Part shown: positions 46,593-58,107 of the stretch, piece by piece | Layout: every line of letters starts with the position of its first letter | Position numbering within the stretch: position 1 is the first letter of the stretch | DNA from: Neurospora tetrasperma FGSC 2508 | Taxonomy: Eukaryota > Ascomycota > Sordariomycetes > Sordariales > Sordariaceae | DNA length: 64,000 nucleotides | NCBI RefSeq assembly: GCF_000213175.1 | Contig: NW_009799101.1 | Span: 4,460,940-4,524,939 of the forward strand | Direction of reading: 5' to 3' | Program-made: the position numbers and the translations under genes | The notes under the pieces: generated by a model | Databases searched by the model: none | What the model was told of the DNA's origin: nothing | Seen by the model: only the letters and a program-made list of their open reading frames with translations

Positions 46593-47184
46593 GGTTGCCT
46601 AAAGGGGGAGTAATCATGGACTGGACTACTATGTCAATTGTGTGAGGACTGCGATCGTCGCCGATATCGAGGTCTGGACGCTACGCAAAGTTGGACGCGG
46701 ATCTGTGATGTTGTTTTGTAAAAGGACTGCACAAAACAGGTCGGAGCGGCGGGCGCACCACAAGTACCTCTGCAATTCCACGGTCGCATTTCAAGAATCA
46801 GTTTGTGGGGACCCAATTCACCGAGAAAAATCAGTGTCAGAAATTTGACGCGTAGTTGGCGTATATATTCTAGACTTTCATCTGGTGTTGAACTGTTGTA
46901 CGTTTCTGCCCAAGCGCCTCCAGCGGGAAGCCCGGACCAGGCCGACCCCTGTGGCCGGTGAGCGGAACTCCTGTATGCTGCACTTTCCTGTATGCTGCGC
47001 CGATGGTTCATGTCCCAGATGCTCATCGCTCTTTCCGCCATAAACTTCCAAACATCCTTTGAAACTTCACCAATCTTCCTCGCTAGGTACGTGCCAAAGA
47101 TCGCTTCCTCGAACTCTTATACTCCTCGTCGCCCTCGTAACACTCATCACAAAGCTCACCGGCCGCGCGCTATTTGCGCCTCAT
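46593..47184. other. Spacer, no gene supported
   Basis: 5' flank of the 45.5-kb gene and 3' flank of the 47.3-kb relic. No coding frame is supported. Confidence 0.3.
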
Positions 47185-47505
47185 TCAGTCGGTGCATGTA
47201 AGGATTCCCCGTGCAGCCCATTCGGCGATCTGCGCCCAGCCAGCTGCGCCTGGCTGATTCTTGAGACAGGCCTTGCATTTGTAGGCCCCGACCTGCTAGG
47301 CGGTGCCCACTTTGCACTCCCGACACTTGACGAGGGTACTAGACCCGGCGGCGGGAGCGACCTGTAGGTTGGAATCGGTGGAGATTGCGATGTGATGTGT
47401 GGAGGCGGGTTGGATGGAGTCATCGCGCGTCGTGTTGGATGCCCCGAAAATGGGATTGAGGACGTTGGGGCTGAAGATGATTGTGTTATATAATTCACTT
47501 GTGAT
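47185..47505 (-). pseudogene. Partial type B paralog, TAG at the conserved site plus a Cys-to-stop TGA
   Basis: The open frame contains AISTDSNLQVAPAAG, which aligns with AISTTGNLHIV of the 47.8-kb protein. CRECKVGTA, TAG at 47296-47298, QVGAYKCKACLKNQPG and EWAARGILTCTD follow, then TGA at 47185-47187 where relatives have Cys (CTDC). The N-terminus is missing. It is a truncated tandem duplicate of the 47.8-kb gene; the TGA probably inactivated it. As in the others, TAG is sixth of 12 linker codons. Confidence 0.7.
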
Positions 47506-47764
47506 TTAAAGAAGTAGGATCTTCAGAGCGCATGACTATCAGACTGTGCTTTATGGCTGTCTCTGGCTATTCCGCTGTTCATATCTCGGTATGTTCTATC
47601 TTACATCCGATGATTTCCCCATACCCTGCACCCTCAGCTTCCTGCACATACACTTTCCCAGTTCCCCGCAGTTCCTCGACAGGAAACCACTCTTCGGAAG
47701 CCTCCTGAGATCTTGCCCCATCCCTCCATTTCCTGACGATAAGGGTCGGTAAAGGTGACAAAGT
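47506..47764. other. Short spacer
   Basis: Between two type B copies; nothing recognised. Confidence 0.3.
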
Positions 47765-48609
47765 TCACTCGTCTTTGCCGCCCTTGAAGCAGTGAGTGCA
47801 CAACTTTCCCGGGGCACGCTGAGGACGGCGGATGCAGTCCGTGCACGTCAGAATGCCTTGGGCGGCCCATTCGGCAATCTGAACCTGCTTCTCCTGGCTG
47901 GGTCTGTTGCGAAGGCAAGCCATGCACCGCCTCGTACCGGTCTGCTAAACCCTACGAACATCGCATTCGGTGCAGTAACCAGGGCGCTTTCCTTTACGGC
48001 CTTTCTTGCTTCTCTTTTTGGGAGTGTTCTTCTTGTGGCTCGCAATGTGAGGATGGGTGCCGTCGGGTTTGGCACTGAGATGAGCATTGAAACCAGCCAC
48101 AGGGTCGGGGTTTACGATGTGAAGGTTGCCGGTGGTCGAAATGGCAGTGGGGAAAGGGCCAATGGCGAAAGCACCGGTCTTGGTCAGCTTCTCCCAGTTG
48201 AGGAGAATCGGATCGATGAGGTCGTCTGTAAAAAGGCGATAGGCACCGATCTTCTCCTTGTCGATGCCGAAATCGTGGGTGTCGTCGGTCAAATGCTCGG
48301 CGTCATCAAGAAGATCGTGATTGATGATGTCATGAGAATGGGTGTCGACTTTGGTGTCGTGCGGGAAGACGTAAGAGCTGTCCTTCAGGAGTTCGATAGG
48401 ATAAGCGTCATTGTGGCCACCAAACGTGGTCTTGAAAGCCATGTGTTCTAGGGGCACAGATGCAGTAGGTCAGCGCATGTATATTGCTGAACAAAAGCCA
48501 TTCTTCCCGACTTTCCGCGCATGCATTCATGCATGCTGATACATTACGTACCTTTGGTAGGATCACCATCAATACCCAGGAGGGCCTGGCTGCGACTGAT
48601 GTCGGCCAT
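47765..48609 (-). CDS. Type B Cys-rich paralog with TAG at the conserved site and a basic NLS-like stretch
   Basis: Exons 48552-48609 and 47765-48447 (104-bp intron, GTACGT...GCGCTGAC...CCTAG). MADISRSQALLGIDGDPTK is followed by an acidic D/H-rich middle (DTHSHDIINHDLLDD). A basic run KKNTPKKRSKKGRKGKR resembles a bipartite nuclear signal. The Cys module is CTECDVRRV, TAG at 47945-47947 (codon 187), QTGTRRCMACLRNRPS, ILTCTDCIRRPQRAPG, LCTHC, ending GGKDE and TGA. Product 246 residues with Trp at the site, 186 without. It lacks the long Q-rich arm of its relatives, which shows the Cys module is the shared core. Confidence 0.8.
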
Positions 48610-51600
48610 GGCAATGCTTTGTTGATTGACTGTTGTGTTCTCAAAAGCTGTTCACTTTGGATGCGAAATTCAGCTCGTGATGTTGTTGAAAGGAAGTGCA
48701 CGAACAAAAAACATCAAAGAAGCTAAAGAGGAATTTAACTACACTAACCCACTTTGACGGTCGCTATCCACACCAGCCCGAAAGGCCCGCGCAGTGGGAC
48801 TGTTCACATTACAGTCAGTGTAGGGGCAAACGAGGACTAACGAGTGAAACCGTCACAGCTGTGCTAATCACAGGCTTTCGTCTAATGTTGCGATGGCAGT
48901 GCAAGAGACGAACGCTGGTCGGGACTAACCGAGTGGAGAGCATAGCGGCTCTTCAGTTCGAACGACCAGAAGGACAGGTTTTTGGTCGCCTGAAGGGGTA
49001 TGCCATTATTATATACAGACAAACGCTGGATGGCCCTGACAGGGCTCAGCCAAAGGCATGTTTCAGGCGATTCCCACCCGCAAAGTAGAAAAAAGAAAAT
49101 AAAAAATAAGCCATTCGCATACGAGGCAAGTTCGTTGCGCAGCCTGACACCAGGCACACATTGGATGACAGTCGTTGAGATTAAGTTGTCAGGAAAGAGC
49201 CTCCTATTGGTGCAGCCAATCAAGGTTCTCCGGTGAATTGAATTCGGAAGGTGGTAGGGATCTTAAGCTGCAAGTACAGGGATATGGATGGAACCAAGTG
49301 GAGCCGCCCCCCGTTGCACAATAGCACAATAGGAACGATCGCTCTGAATAGGATTACGCCTGCCCGTGCACTTTGTCGCTCCTTCACAGAGGATACCGAG
49401 ATACCTTAGTTGCTCCGCCAACAGTGACATAGGGGAAGGCGCTATCCCCTTTTGGGCGAGGACTTGGGCTGTCATTTGTTTTTGGAGCTGTGCCTGCTCC
49501 TGCCCCCAGTGGCCAGTCCAGTGCTTTCATGACCATCTGAAAGACTCCTTGCCCGTCCATGCTGGCCTGCTTTGTTCCCCTCCCTGGAGGTATCAATTTC
49601 CTTGATCCCTCGCCAACATCAAAGAATGCCCTTGTGACATGTTAAGTCTTTGTTGACGTGTACAACGTACCTATCCTGCGTAACTTTCATGGACTGCTGC
49701 TTCACTCCCTCACTTCTGCCCGCTGTGCACAAACAGCCTATGCGCGAAGGGAATTGCTGCACGCGTCGAGGACCCACTACGCCGTCGGAAGTCACCGATG
49801 AACGTTCCCTCATGACCTTGGCCAACCCATCCCTGTCACTTGTAGGAGGAGAGGTTGTGCAAGCGCACAAAAATGGCCAGTGACTGTCGGTTTGTTTACC
49901 CCAACGGCAGCAAGGTGTCCACCCTCCCATCGAGCCCGCCGCATCCCAACCTGGGTAGCAGTGAGAGTTGGAGGGAAAGGCAGCACCAGCCATCTCTCGT
50001 CCACAAGGTGTTTGTCATCATCCTCACTCACCATGGAGAGCGCGTCAGCTACGCGTGCGCGTTCCCCAGATAACCCCATGTTTTCCCCCGGCTCCCATGC
50101 ACCACGCAGGGTGTTCCCACCACATTCATCCTCGATGCCAGCCATCAGTTCCCTCTGTCCTCGGACACCCATTGCCAGCCACAGGTGAAGCAATCACCAG
50201 AAGTGCCGTGGCGGCGGCCAAGCCACTGCTAACCCTTTCATTGTTGACATTTCCTTTGCTGCCCCGAAGGCTAACAAACACATGCCTGACTAGAGAGCCT
50301 GCACCCTCGCGCCACCGTGCCTACTACCGCTCCCTGCTGAAGATGTCACGACCATAGCAGCCTCGAATGGCCATGACCCGTCCCAATCCATCGGTTGCCA
50401 CCGCAATCGCGAGCCAGTCCATGGCCAGCCCAGGCATCCTCGACCATACATTGCAAAATGATGAACCCTTCTCTCCGTAACTATTCGAGCTCATCGTTTG
50501 GGCAGCGAAATGATGCTCGCTATATCGGTTCATTCTAAACGGAGCGTGCCGCGACAGCATCCAGGAGATACAATGGCACCGATCCCCCAACCGCGCTACT
50601 GCGAAACAAGACCGTTGCCAACCGTGGCCTTTCGACCATACCTTGCCAAGCATGAAGATTTTTTTCGCAACCGTTCGCGCCTATCGTTCGAGTCCCGCAC
50701 TCCCGCTCCGTACATTCCTCCATCCCGAGACCGTCCTTGAGGCCGTAGTGAAGAACAAACGGCGAGACCCCCCGATCGATCACCCCCGATAGCGCGAGCA
50801 TTTCCGTAGCCAACCGTGGTGTCCTCGGTCATACCTCGACAAACAATAACAGGGAAGCATATTCCCCATCGGCGTCCAAGCCGACCGTTCGGTTGCCGTA
50901 CCCTCCCTCCCTTCATCGCTCGATTCAGGGAAAATGCGATCGCGACCGTAACCAAAGAAGGAGCACTCTCCAACCTCGCCGTGCGGAGGGCGCGACCATT
51001 ACCGTTCATCCGAGACCAAGCCGATACACCTCAACATTGAGCGTTTTTACTCCGAGCCCGTTCAAGCCCGCGGTTCCTCCCAAGGCCCGCGCCGAGGCGA
51101 CAGAAACAAGTGTTGGGAGTTACTCATCCACAAATGAGGTAAAAGGAGGAATATATACGCCAGGGGGTTTGGCTGGATAGAATCCACACAAGGTCCAGGC
51201 AAGGATATTCCCGAAAGAGAAGGTGATTGTCGCGGACGGTGATGTTCGAACAGGGGCCTAAATGGACCGAGGGTGGACAAAGCCTGGGCTGGGATGTCCC
51301 ACAGTCCAGGAATGGACCCATACCTCGCCTGGAAGGGCCATTCAGTGAGGATTTTTGCCGACAAAGTACCTTCTGCGGGAGGGTTGTCTGGGCTGTGGCC
51401 TGGGCACCTTCCCGCGGTGAGCTGGAAGAAAACCCAGCTCCATTGCATGCAGTGTTGTTATCGCATGGCACCCTACGGTCTGCCGGGGTGTCGTCGATAA
51501 CTTCACGAACCACCTCAGCCCGTGCCAGTAAGGGCTTATGCCCTGCCGGTCGGTATCTAAGAAGATTCTACACGTGCTAGGGAGTACCCTATACGCCCCA

Positions 51601-54600
51601 AGGGATGGCGGGCTTATGGCCAAAACTCCTTAGTGAGCCGTCGGGTGGACCGACCAGTTGAGAAAGCCTTCGGGCGAAGACTTCTGTGCTGGAGCAAAAA
51701 AGGCAACGAAGAGTCCTCGACAGCTGATACACGACCGATCTTTTAATGACGCGAAGGATACGCTCGATGCCGACCGACGAAGGGCAATTCACGAGACTAT
51801 TAGAAGATTTAGCGAAGGAACCTAAACCGAGTGAGGGTAGACAAATACCAGACTGGGCTCAGTCTAGCGATCTGGGCATGGATCGCAGGAAAGAGAAGGA
51901 TCAAAACTCGACAACTGATACACGATCGACGCGGCCGATACGATCCCATCCGAGCGATCCCAACGATTCCGACGATTTGAACAATTGAAGCCATGCTCGT
52001 GACCGCTACGACTAAAGCGACACCAGCGAGACAAATTACTGTTCCCAAAGGAAACGCTGCGACCTAGATGCAAACAGTTGTGGTCGTGTTAGACGACTGA
52101 CAAACGACCGAGACAACCAAGAAGGCGCAATGGAAGAGGGGCTATAGAGAGAGTCGATGCACACGAGATCGGGCTCGGTCTGGAATTCAAGGCATGGGTT
52201 GCATGGAAGAGGGCGTGATACATACCGAGCTGTCGACTATTGAGGCGTCGGAGCGATTTCGACCATAGTTTCGAAGAGCAAAATCAATGGATGCGCAGGC
52301 GTGGGACACTTCCTGCCGGCCACGATTGAAACGACCGTTACGAATCGTACAGGGGGGGACAATACCGTGAACAGTACGTACCCAGCTACTGGAAATTGCA
52401 AACCCAAATCGATGGCCGTCAAGCTGGTGGAAGGACAGGTAAGTAGTTGTACCAAAAGCCCAAGAAGTAAAAAAGAAGAGAGCAACATCTAACTATTCGC
52501 AGCTTCATCGCCATAGCAGTTTGACTGGTATTCCGAAACCTGCTGTTGAAGGTTTCCAACCGTATAAGTCGAACAAATGTTTGGCCTCTCGCAAGATTCT
52601 GAACGAGCACAGAGTTCCAGACGTGGACTTCTACTGAATGAAAGTTTTTCCGAGGACAGTTGACTCCTTCCACAAGGACTTACGACATATGGAGTTTACA
52701 ACGATGGACGGCGTCTCGGCATTTTCAGCCATGGATGTGGACGTGTACCTCCACGAACCACCGCGGATGAGGTATCGCTGCACATCCGTATAAGTCGGCC
52801 CAGACTAACAACTACCCTTTCTCCAGATCTCAACCACGACGACGACGAACCATTTCCAAGGTGCAGGCCGTTCGCTAGTTGCGTCAACGTCGATTAAGAC
52901 GGTCAGAATAATACAAGGCTGCTAATAGCAAGGACCAACAAGAGTTGGAGAGAAACAGGGAGCGTGAAGACCCGACAAACTCGCCGCTCCAAGTACGGAG
53001 AGAAGGAGGTTTCAACACAGCATCTGAGCCTTGAGCCTGGCTATCCAGGTACTGTCGTCCGTTACCTTACTTACACCCACGGTTATTACATAGCGTTGTC
53101 ACAGGCCTCCCATCATTGTCTCTCTTCCCCGGTCCCGGTATTCGGTACCACCGCTTGGCGCCTTGACCACCGCCGTTTCGTTCCTCGGCATCCGACCATT
53201 CGTACCAACCGACCGTTCCTACCTACAACCACCGCCGATGCTCGTTGCCTTTCACTGAAGGCGCTCGGATTCGGATCCGCAGCCACTACTGTTCCACCCC
53301 TGAGCCCCGACCGATCCGACGCTCGACGACAACCGGTCATAGCCTTACCACCGTGCTTCCTCGGTTGCGGTGACGAACAAAAGACGGCGACGGCATCCTT
53401 GACGTCTAGCGACATCGGGAGTCCTTTTCCGGCGAGACCGGAAGGCGTGGTGAGAAGGGATCTGGATACCGATACAGCAGAGACGTCGTGCAGCAAGGGG
53501 TGCTTGAGCTTGGGCTTCTGGGCGTTCAAACCAGCTCCACAGCTCTGGGACGAGAATCAGGGGGATCAACAGCCTCAGCGCGGCTGCTCCCGCAGAAGCT
53601 CAAGCTAAGGGCCTGTCATGACTACGCCTCGTCTCTGGACAACCTACGCATCGTCGTTGGATATTGAACAACTCGTCGTTGGAAAACCTCAATGAAGGCC
53701 GGATCAAGGCTGCCAGGTTGAGGGAGCCTTAATTAGGCGTCAAGCGATGGTTGTGAGAGATCAAGGGTGGTGGTCCAACGTAGGGCGGACGTTGATTGAC
53801 GTCATAAGGGACTTATTCAATCCTGCCTCGGGTGGCAAGATCCCACGTCAAGCGGTGGCAGTCCGCTATGGGTAATCAACTGCCGAGGCCTTAACGTCAT
53901 GCCATAAACTACCTCTTCCAACGACGAGGAGTGAGGACGCTAACTGCTGCAGAACTGCACGGAACCATGCAAGGAGACAACCGCCATGGCGCAAAAGCTA
54001 CGATATGCCGCCACCTGACAGAAGCACGGAAGGAGGACAGAGATACGGATGCGAAAAGGAAAAGGGAGAGAAGAAGTCAGCGTTACGAGGGAAGAAGACC
54101 AGTCCCACAACTTTGTGGATGTTGCGTCGCACAACAAGCTGGAAAGGAGATGGACGAGCCCAGAAACATCTGGCGAAGATGACAGTCCATGTCAGGGAGT
54201 TACAAGCAATGACTGCAGACGGGGTTATTGCTGTCCTTCCGGACGGCTTACAGGTCTTGTAGTCTCTGGACATACGGCGGACGTGAGTGCTATGGGGATA
54301 ACGTGGAAAAGGAGCGCGGAGGATTGGACGGTAATTTGAAGGTTTAGAGGAATAATGAGGTCGTTGGTCATTTTTTGGCGTTAACTGGATTATAAGGCGT
54401 CGGTCGCAGTGTTGGGATGCAAAGTGTGACGCAAGACAACAATCTCTGGACGAGTCATGATGACTGTGCTAAGAGTCACTACTTTTCATATCGTCATCTC
54501 TTGTATTGATATCTACTTTCTTCCTCTGTTGAATCCTATGTTCGAGTCCGTCCATGCGTTTCCTGCTTGCCGCTGCAGCTGCAATTACCCACAGTCATCG

Positions 54601-57035
54601 ATCACAAGACACATGTAGTGGCAGTGACAACGAAGATACCCCTACGCTGTTCCATACTCGATCCAAACAAACTTCTCTAGAGTTAAGCCGATTATTGTTT
54701 CTTCCCTAGTCTACAGCCCAATTGCGTGCCCGTCTTTTGCCGTCGTCAGTTCTCGGGATGGGCCGCCCACTTTCATATGGAGAAGCGACTTCCATCTTGC
54801 TCAGGGCAGCGAACCATGACCGAGTGGATTGGCCTTGTGAACTCATAACAGAGATCGCCTTGCTCATCATTATATCCTTCAGTAATTAGTTGTATCGGTC
54901 TAGAACGCTGACTGCTGATGACGCCTGATGGCTTTGTTGGCGTCATCTGGATAGGTGACTCTCACGGTTCCATCCATATGGCAAGACCAGCCCTTGGCAG
55001 CTATATGATACAAGGCAACTCTTGGCTCGCTGCCCCTCCCCGATGATCAGATAGAGTTACGTTGGTCCACCTCTGCTGCACTCCCCCCAGTCTCGCTCAC
55101 CCCCCTTTGTCCGTACTCCGGATCCTTGTTCTGGCACCGACAGCTCGCTTGCTTTGTTCACTCAGATACCTCTCCGTTGAGTGTGCCCCAACGAGCCATG
55201 GTGAGGGCTAAAGCGCCAAGTGAGCTGTGGGCGATCGGACATCCTCCTTCGAGCTCGAACGGTCTATTGGTACATCGGTCATGACCAGACAGGGAAACGA
55301 GCAACGGTCTCGTAGGTACGGTCTGAGCCCAAATATATGGCGGCGGGGGAGCGTATCGGACTTCAGGTAGCCTCGGTCGGCGGAGCGGTAGGTACGTCAC
55401 CTCGGGGTAGAGGGAGAGGGCATCGTTCGGCGTTCGAGGAGGATTTCTTCGTAGTTTGTCCTGACTTGTCATACGTGGAAGCAGTTAGCGATCGCGTTCC
55501 AAAGAGGGGATAGAACGATACTGGCTCTTGCGTTCCACTCGTCGGAAGCCCTTTGAAATTGCAAGATCATCACGCCGTCGGCAAGTGTCATCCAACTTGA
55601 CGACGAGAGTAGCGCGTCAGAATGTTTCTGTGATCACCGCTTCACGGAGCCATCAGCGAGATGAATGTTGGTGTTGCCTTCTCGCCAGTTCCCATGTGGA
55701 GAGGCCCGTATATATCTCGATCGTTCTTGCGCAGCCTTGACGGGATATGGTACCTAGAGGTAGTGCTTGGGGTAGCGACGGCAAGACTCGGTGATCCTAA
55801 ATGGGAAGAACTGCCGTCCTTCTTTGCTGATTAGCTTCTTGTCGTTGCATATTTCACGTTTCTCGTCTACCTACTTACGACCCCTAGCCTTTGCGTTGCT
55901 GTGAGCTTGAGCCCGAATGGCGTGCCGGCATGGTGGCTGGAACGCGTTGAACGAAATTAGGCGATGTACGTGCTGCGAAGGAGGAGGATGAAGGCGGTAT
56001 CCGTTGGCGAGCTGGAAGCAGGTACGTTCTGCCGCCTTTGTTCGCTTGAGGAGAGTTGGCTGCCCGGGTAACAGGCGTCGGTTGAACTTGCTTAAGCGCG
56101 GCAAGCGCGCCTCTTGGCCGTGGAAGGCGCGAAACATGTGAGAGGAATATCGGAGTTTTCCGAGCTGCGGCTCCAGCCAGCTCCAAATGCTTGGCGCTGC
56201 GGACTGTGGAAAGTACGTCCCGGCCGCCTGCCATTCTTCCCTGCATGCCTTTTCTCCCGCGGTGATATCCGTTTTCTTTGTTACCGTAACCCAGAAACAT
56301 CGTCTTTGTTACCCTTGTCCCCTCTTTGGCTCCTGACGAGTTCTGCCCCCGAACAAAGCACGAAGCGCCGACGAGCAGCGGATTGAGCATCTTCGTCGAG
56401 AAGCGCGGTAGGATTGCCTCTAGTACTGCGCAACTGTTTCCACGACACTTTCGCCCTTCGCGACGCAGTTGCGCACTATCGTCACTCCTCGGGTACAGCG
56501 CCCGCCGTCAAGCAACCTCGAATCACTGTACACAGCGACTTCTTTGCGCGAATTGTCATTGCCGACCGTGCCACGGTACCTAGCTCGTCCGAACGCTTAC
56601 AACTACGAAAGTCTCCATACAAGCCACGTCCCCGTCATCGGCCTGCAAGACTCAGAGAGAATCTCATTGGCGTACGCGGTACAGAGCCAACAACATCATT
56701 GTCGAAGGACACCAAAGAATCGAAGAGCTCGCTGCTCACGACGTGCCAAATTCGTCTTGGTCACCCATCCTTTGTCTTACCACAGCCATAGCCTTCTGGG
56801 CAGAAAGACGTGGTCAAAACTCAGAAGCCATCACTCTCCCGCCTCGCTTTGTTATCCCTGCTCTACATTATAAGCGAGCCGACGAATTACTCGGCGTCTC
56901 CCTAACCTGCAGGTAGGACTTGTCTTCTTTCACAGGCGAACTACGCACGGAATTGCTAACACAAAGTAATAACAGCGAACACACGGCCGAGCTACCAATA
57001 TACGTCCTCGGGACGACGAGCCCTCACAGCCAATC
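48610..57035. other. 8.4-kb stretch with no supportable gene
   Basis: Many open frames of 70-215 codons occur on both strands (largest 52964-53608 plus), but none has a family motif or consistent coding signals. There are faint internal similarities: CTGATACACGAYCGA recurs near 51725 and 51915, and CCAACCGTGG recurs near 50617 and 50811. An ATG in ideal context (caccATGGAGAGC, 50032) opens 52 codons ending near a GTGAAG donor, but I cannot support it as a gene. A fragment near 56200 resembles 58620. Probably relic DNA. Confidence 0.4.
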
Positions 57036-58107
57036 ATGGTCACTACCACCGGCGAGCCGGCTCTTGACGTCGCCGACCCTCACGCGACTCCGACGATCGA
57101 AGAAGCTCCCACCGACCACTCCAGGGATAGTACTCATGATCCCAACCGCCGATCTACTTTATTGACTACTTCATTCAATACATCCATCAACATCGACGAG
57201 TTTCGACCAGTACCCTCGCCGACTTCGAGGCTTCTACACCAACCCATACTTCCCGTGCTTCCCGCACCCATCATTTCTGCACCTAGCGGCCATGAAACTT
57301 CCCATCCCGAGGCAGACCTCGCAGAGCCTTCTCTCCCCGATCCCGCTCTCCCCAGATATCTCTTCTTACATCCCATCACTCTGGATCCGCTATTTCCGGA
57401 GCTGATACCGCGGGATCTCCCTCTACAAGATATCGTTGTTCCGGAACGTGGCTATCAAGAAACCACTGCATCTGCTGATCTGTTTGCAGAGTAGGATGAA
57501 CTGTTCCATCTCCGCCAAGAAGTTCTTGAACCGCGTCCTGATGAGTTCTTTCCCCCCGAGCCTGCTCGCCGGGATAGACCCATTTCCGTTCCCAATCAGA
57601 CCGCTCCAGTCGGGCATGCTCCCGTCGAGCTAGCTCCAATGGAGCAAGTCCTAGTTGAGGCTGTTGAGCCGGTACAAGTTCCCGCTGTTCAGTCGGCTCG
57701 ACCACATGCACCTCGTCCTCCTGTTAATATCACCGCTACCTGCAACTACTGCGGCGCTTTGGCTTAGGCAACCACAGCTCGCTCTGTTGGGGTCATTTGG
57801 AGATTTCGCCAAGCGACGAAACTCGTCGCATTGTTGATGAGCGGTATTTTCGCGGATATCATACTTGACTAGCTGCATACGAAGTGAAATGCCAGTAGAA
57901 GGTCGGTATTGCGAAAGGTGCAGACCTAAGGGGGTCAGGCAGCGCAACAGGCGTGAGCAGGGAAAGGCGGCAAAGCGTGCTGGGGGTGGAGGGTCCAAGA
58001 AAGGAGATGTAGGGAGTAGGAAGAAGAGAAATGGCAATGGAAGAGGAGGAGGACCCCCCGGTGCTGCCGGAGGGATGTTGAGTGGTGGTGTCCAAAAGGC
58101 TACTTAA
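57036..58107 (+). pseudogene. Decayed type A-like Cys-rich paralog outside the main cluster
   Basis: From an ATG at 57036 the frame runs 152 codons of P/L/S-rich sequence to TAG at 57492-57494. It then runs 90 more open codons of P/E-rich sequence to CNYCGALA and TAG at 57765-57767, the family site by position after a Cys pair. Downstream the ligands are spread over other frames: LCWGHLEISPSDETRR in one and SCIRSEMPVEGRYCERC in another, then a basic Gly-rich tail to 58107. MPVEGRYCERC matches MPVETGRYCDQC of the 38.5-kb gene. At least two frameshifts break the module and one Cys is lost. Both pre-module stops are TAG. Confidence 0.55.

Noticed and set aside
21737-48609. Introns that splice out the conserved TAG codons
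   Set aside because: The codons just before the TAG (CTAxA in type A, CxxC-x5 in type B) and just after (KAG, QTGARKC) are conserved as protein, and the 24.8-kb copy is open straight through. No GT donor or AG acceptor placement recurs around the site.
21737-48609. Stop-codon readthrough, or selenocysteine/pyrrolysine insertion, as the main explanation
   Set aside because: The base after TAG is A or C, and type A contexts (TAGAAGG) do not resemble known efficient readthrough contexts. Genomic Trp in paralogs fits UAG-to-UGG editing better. Fungi lack the Sec and Pyl machinery. Low-level readthrough cannot be excluded.
52964-53608. 214-codon plus-strand open frame
   Set aside because: Composition and lack of motifs do not support a gene.
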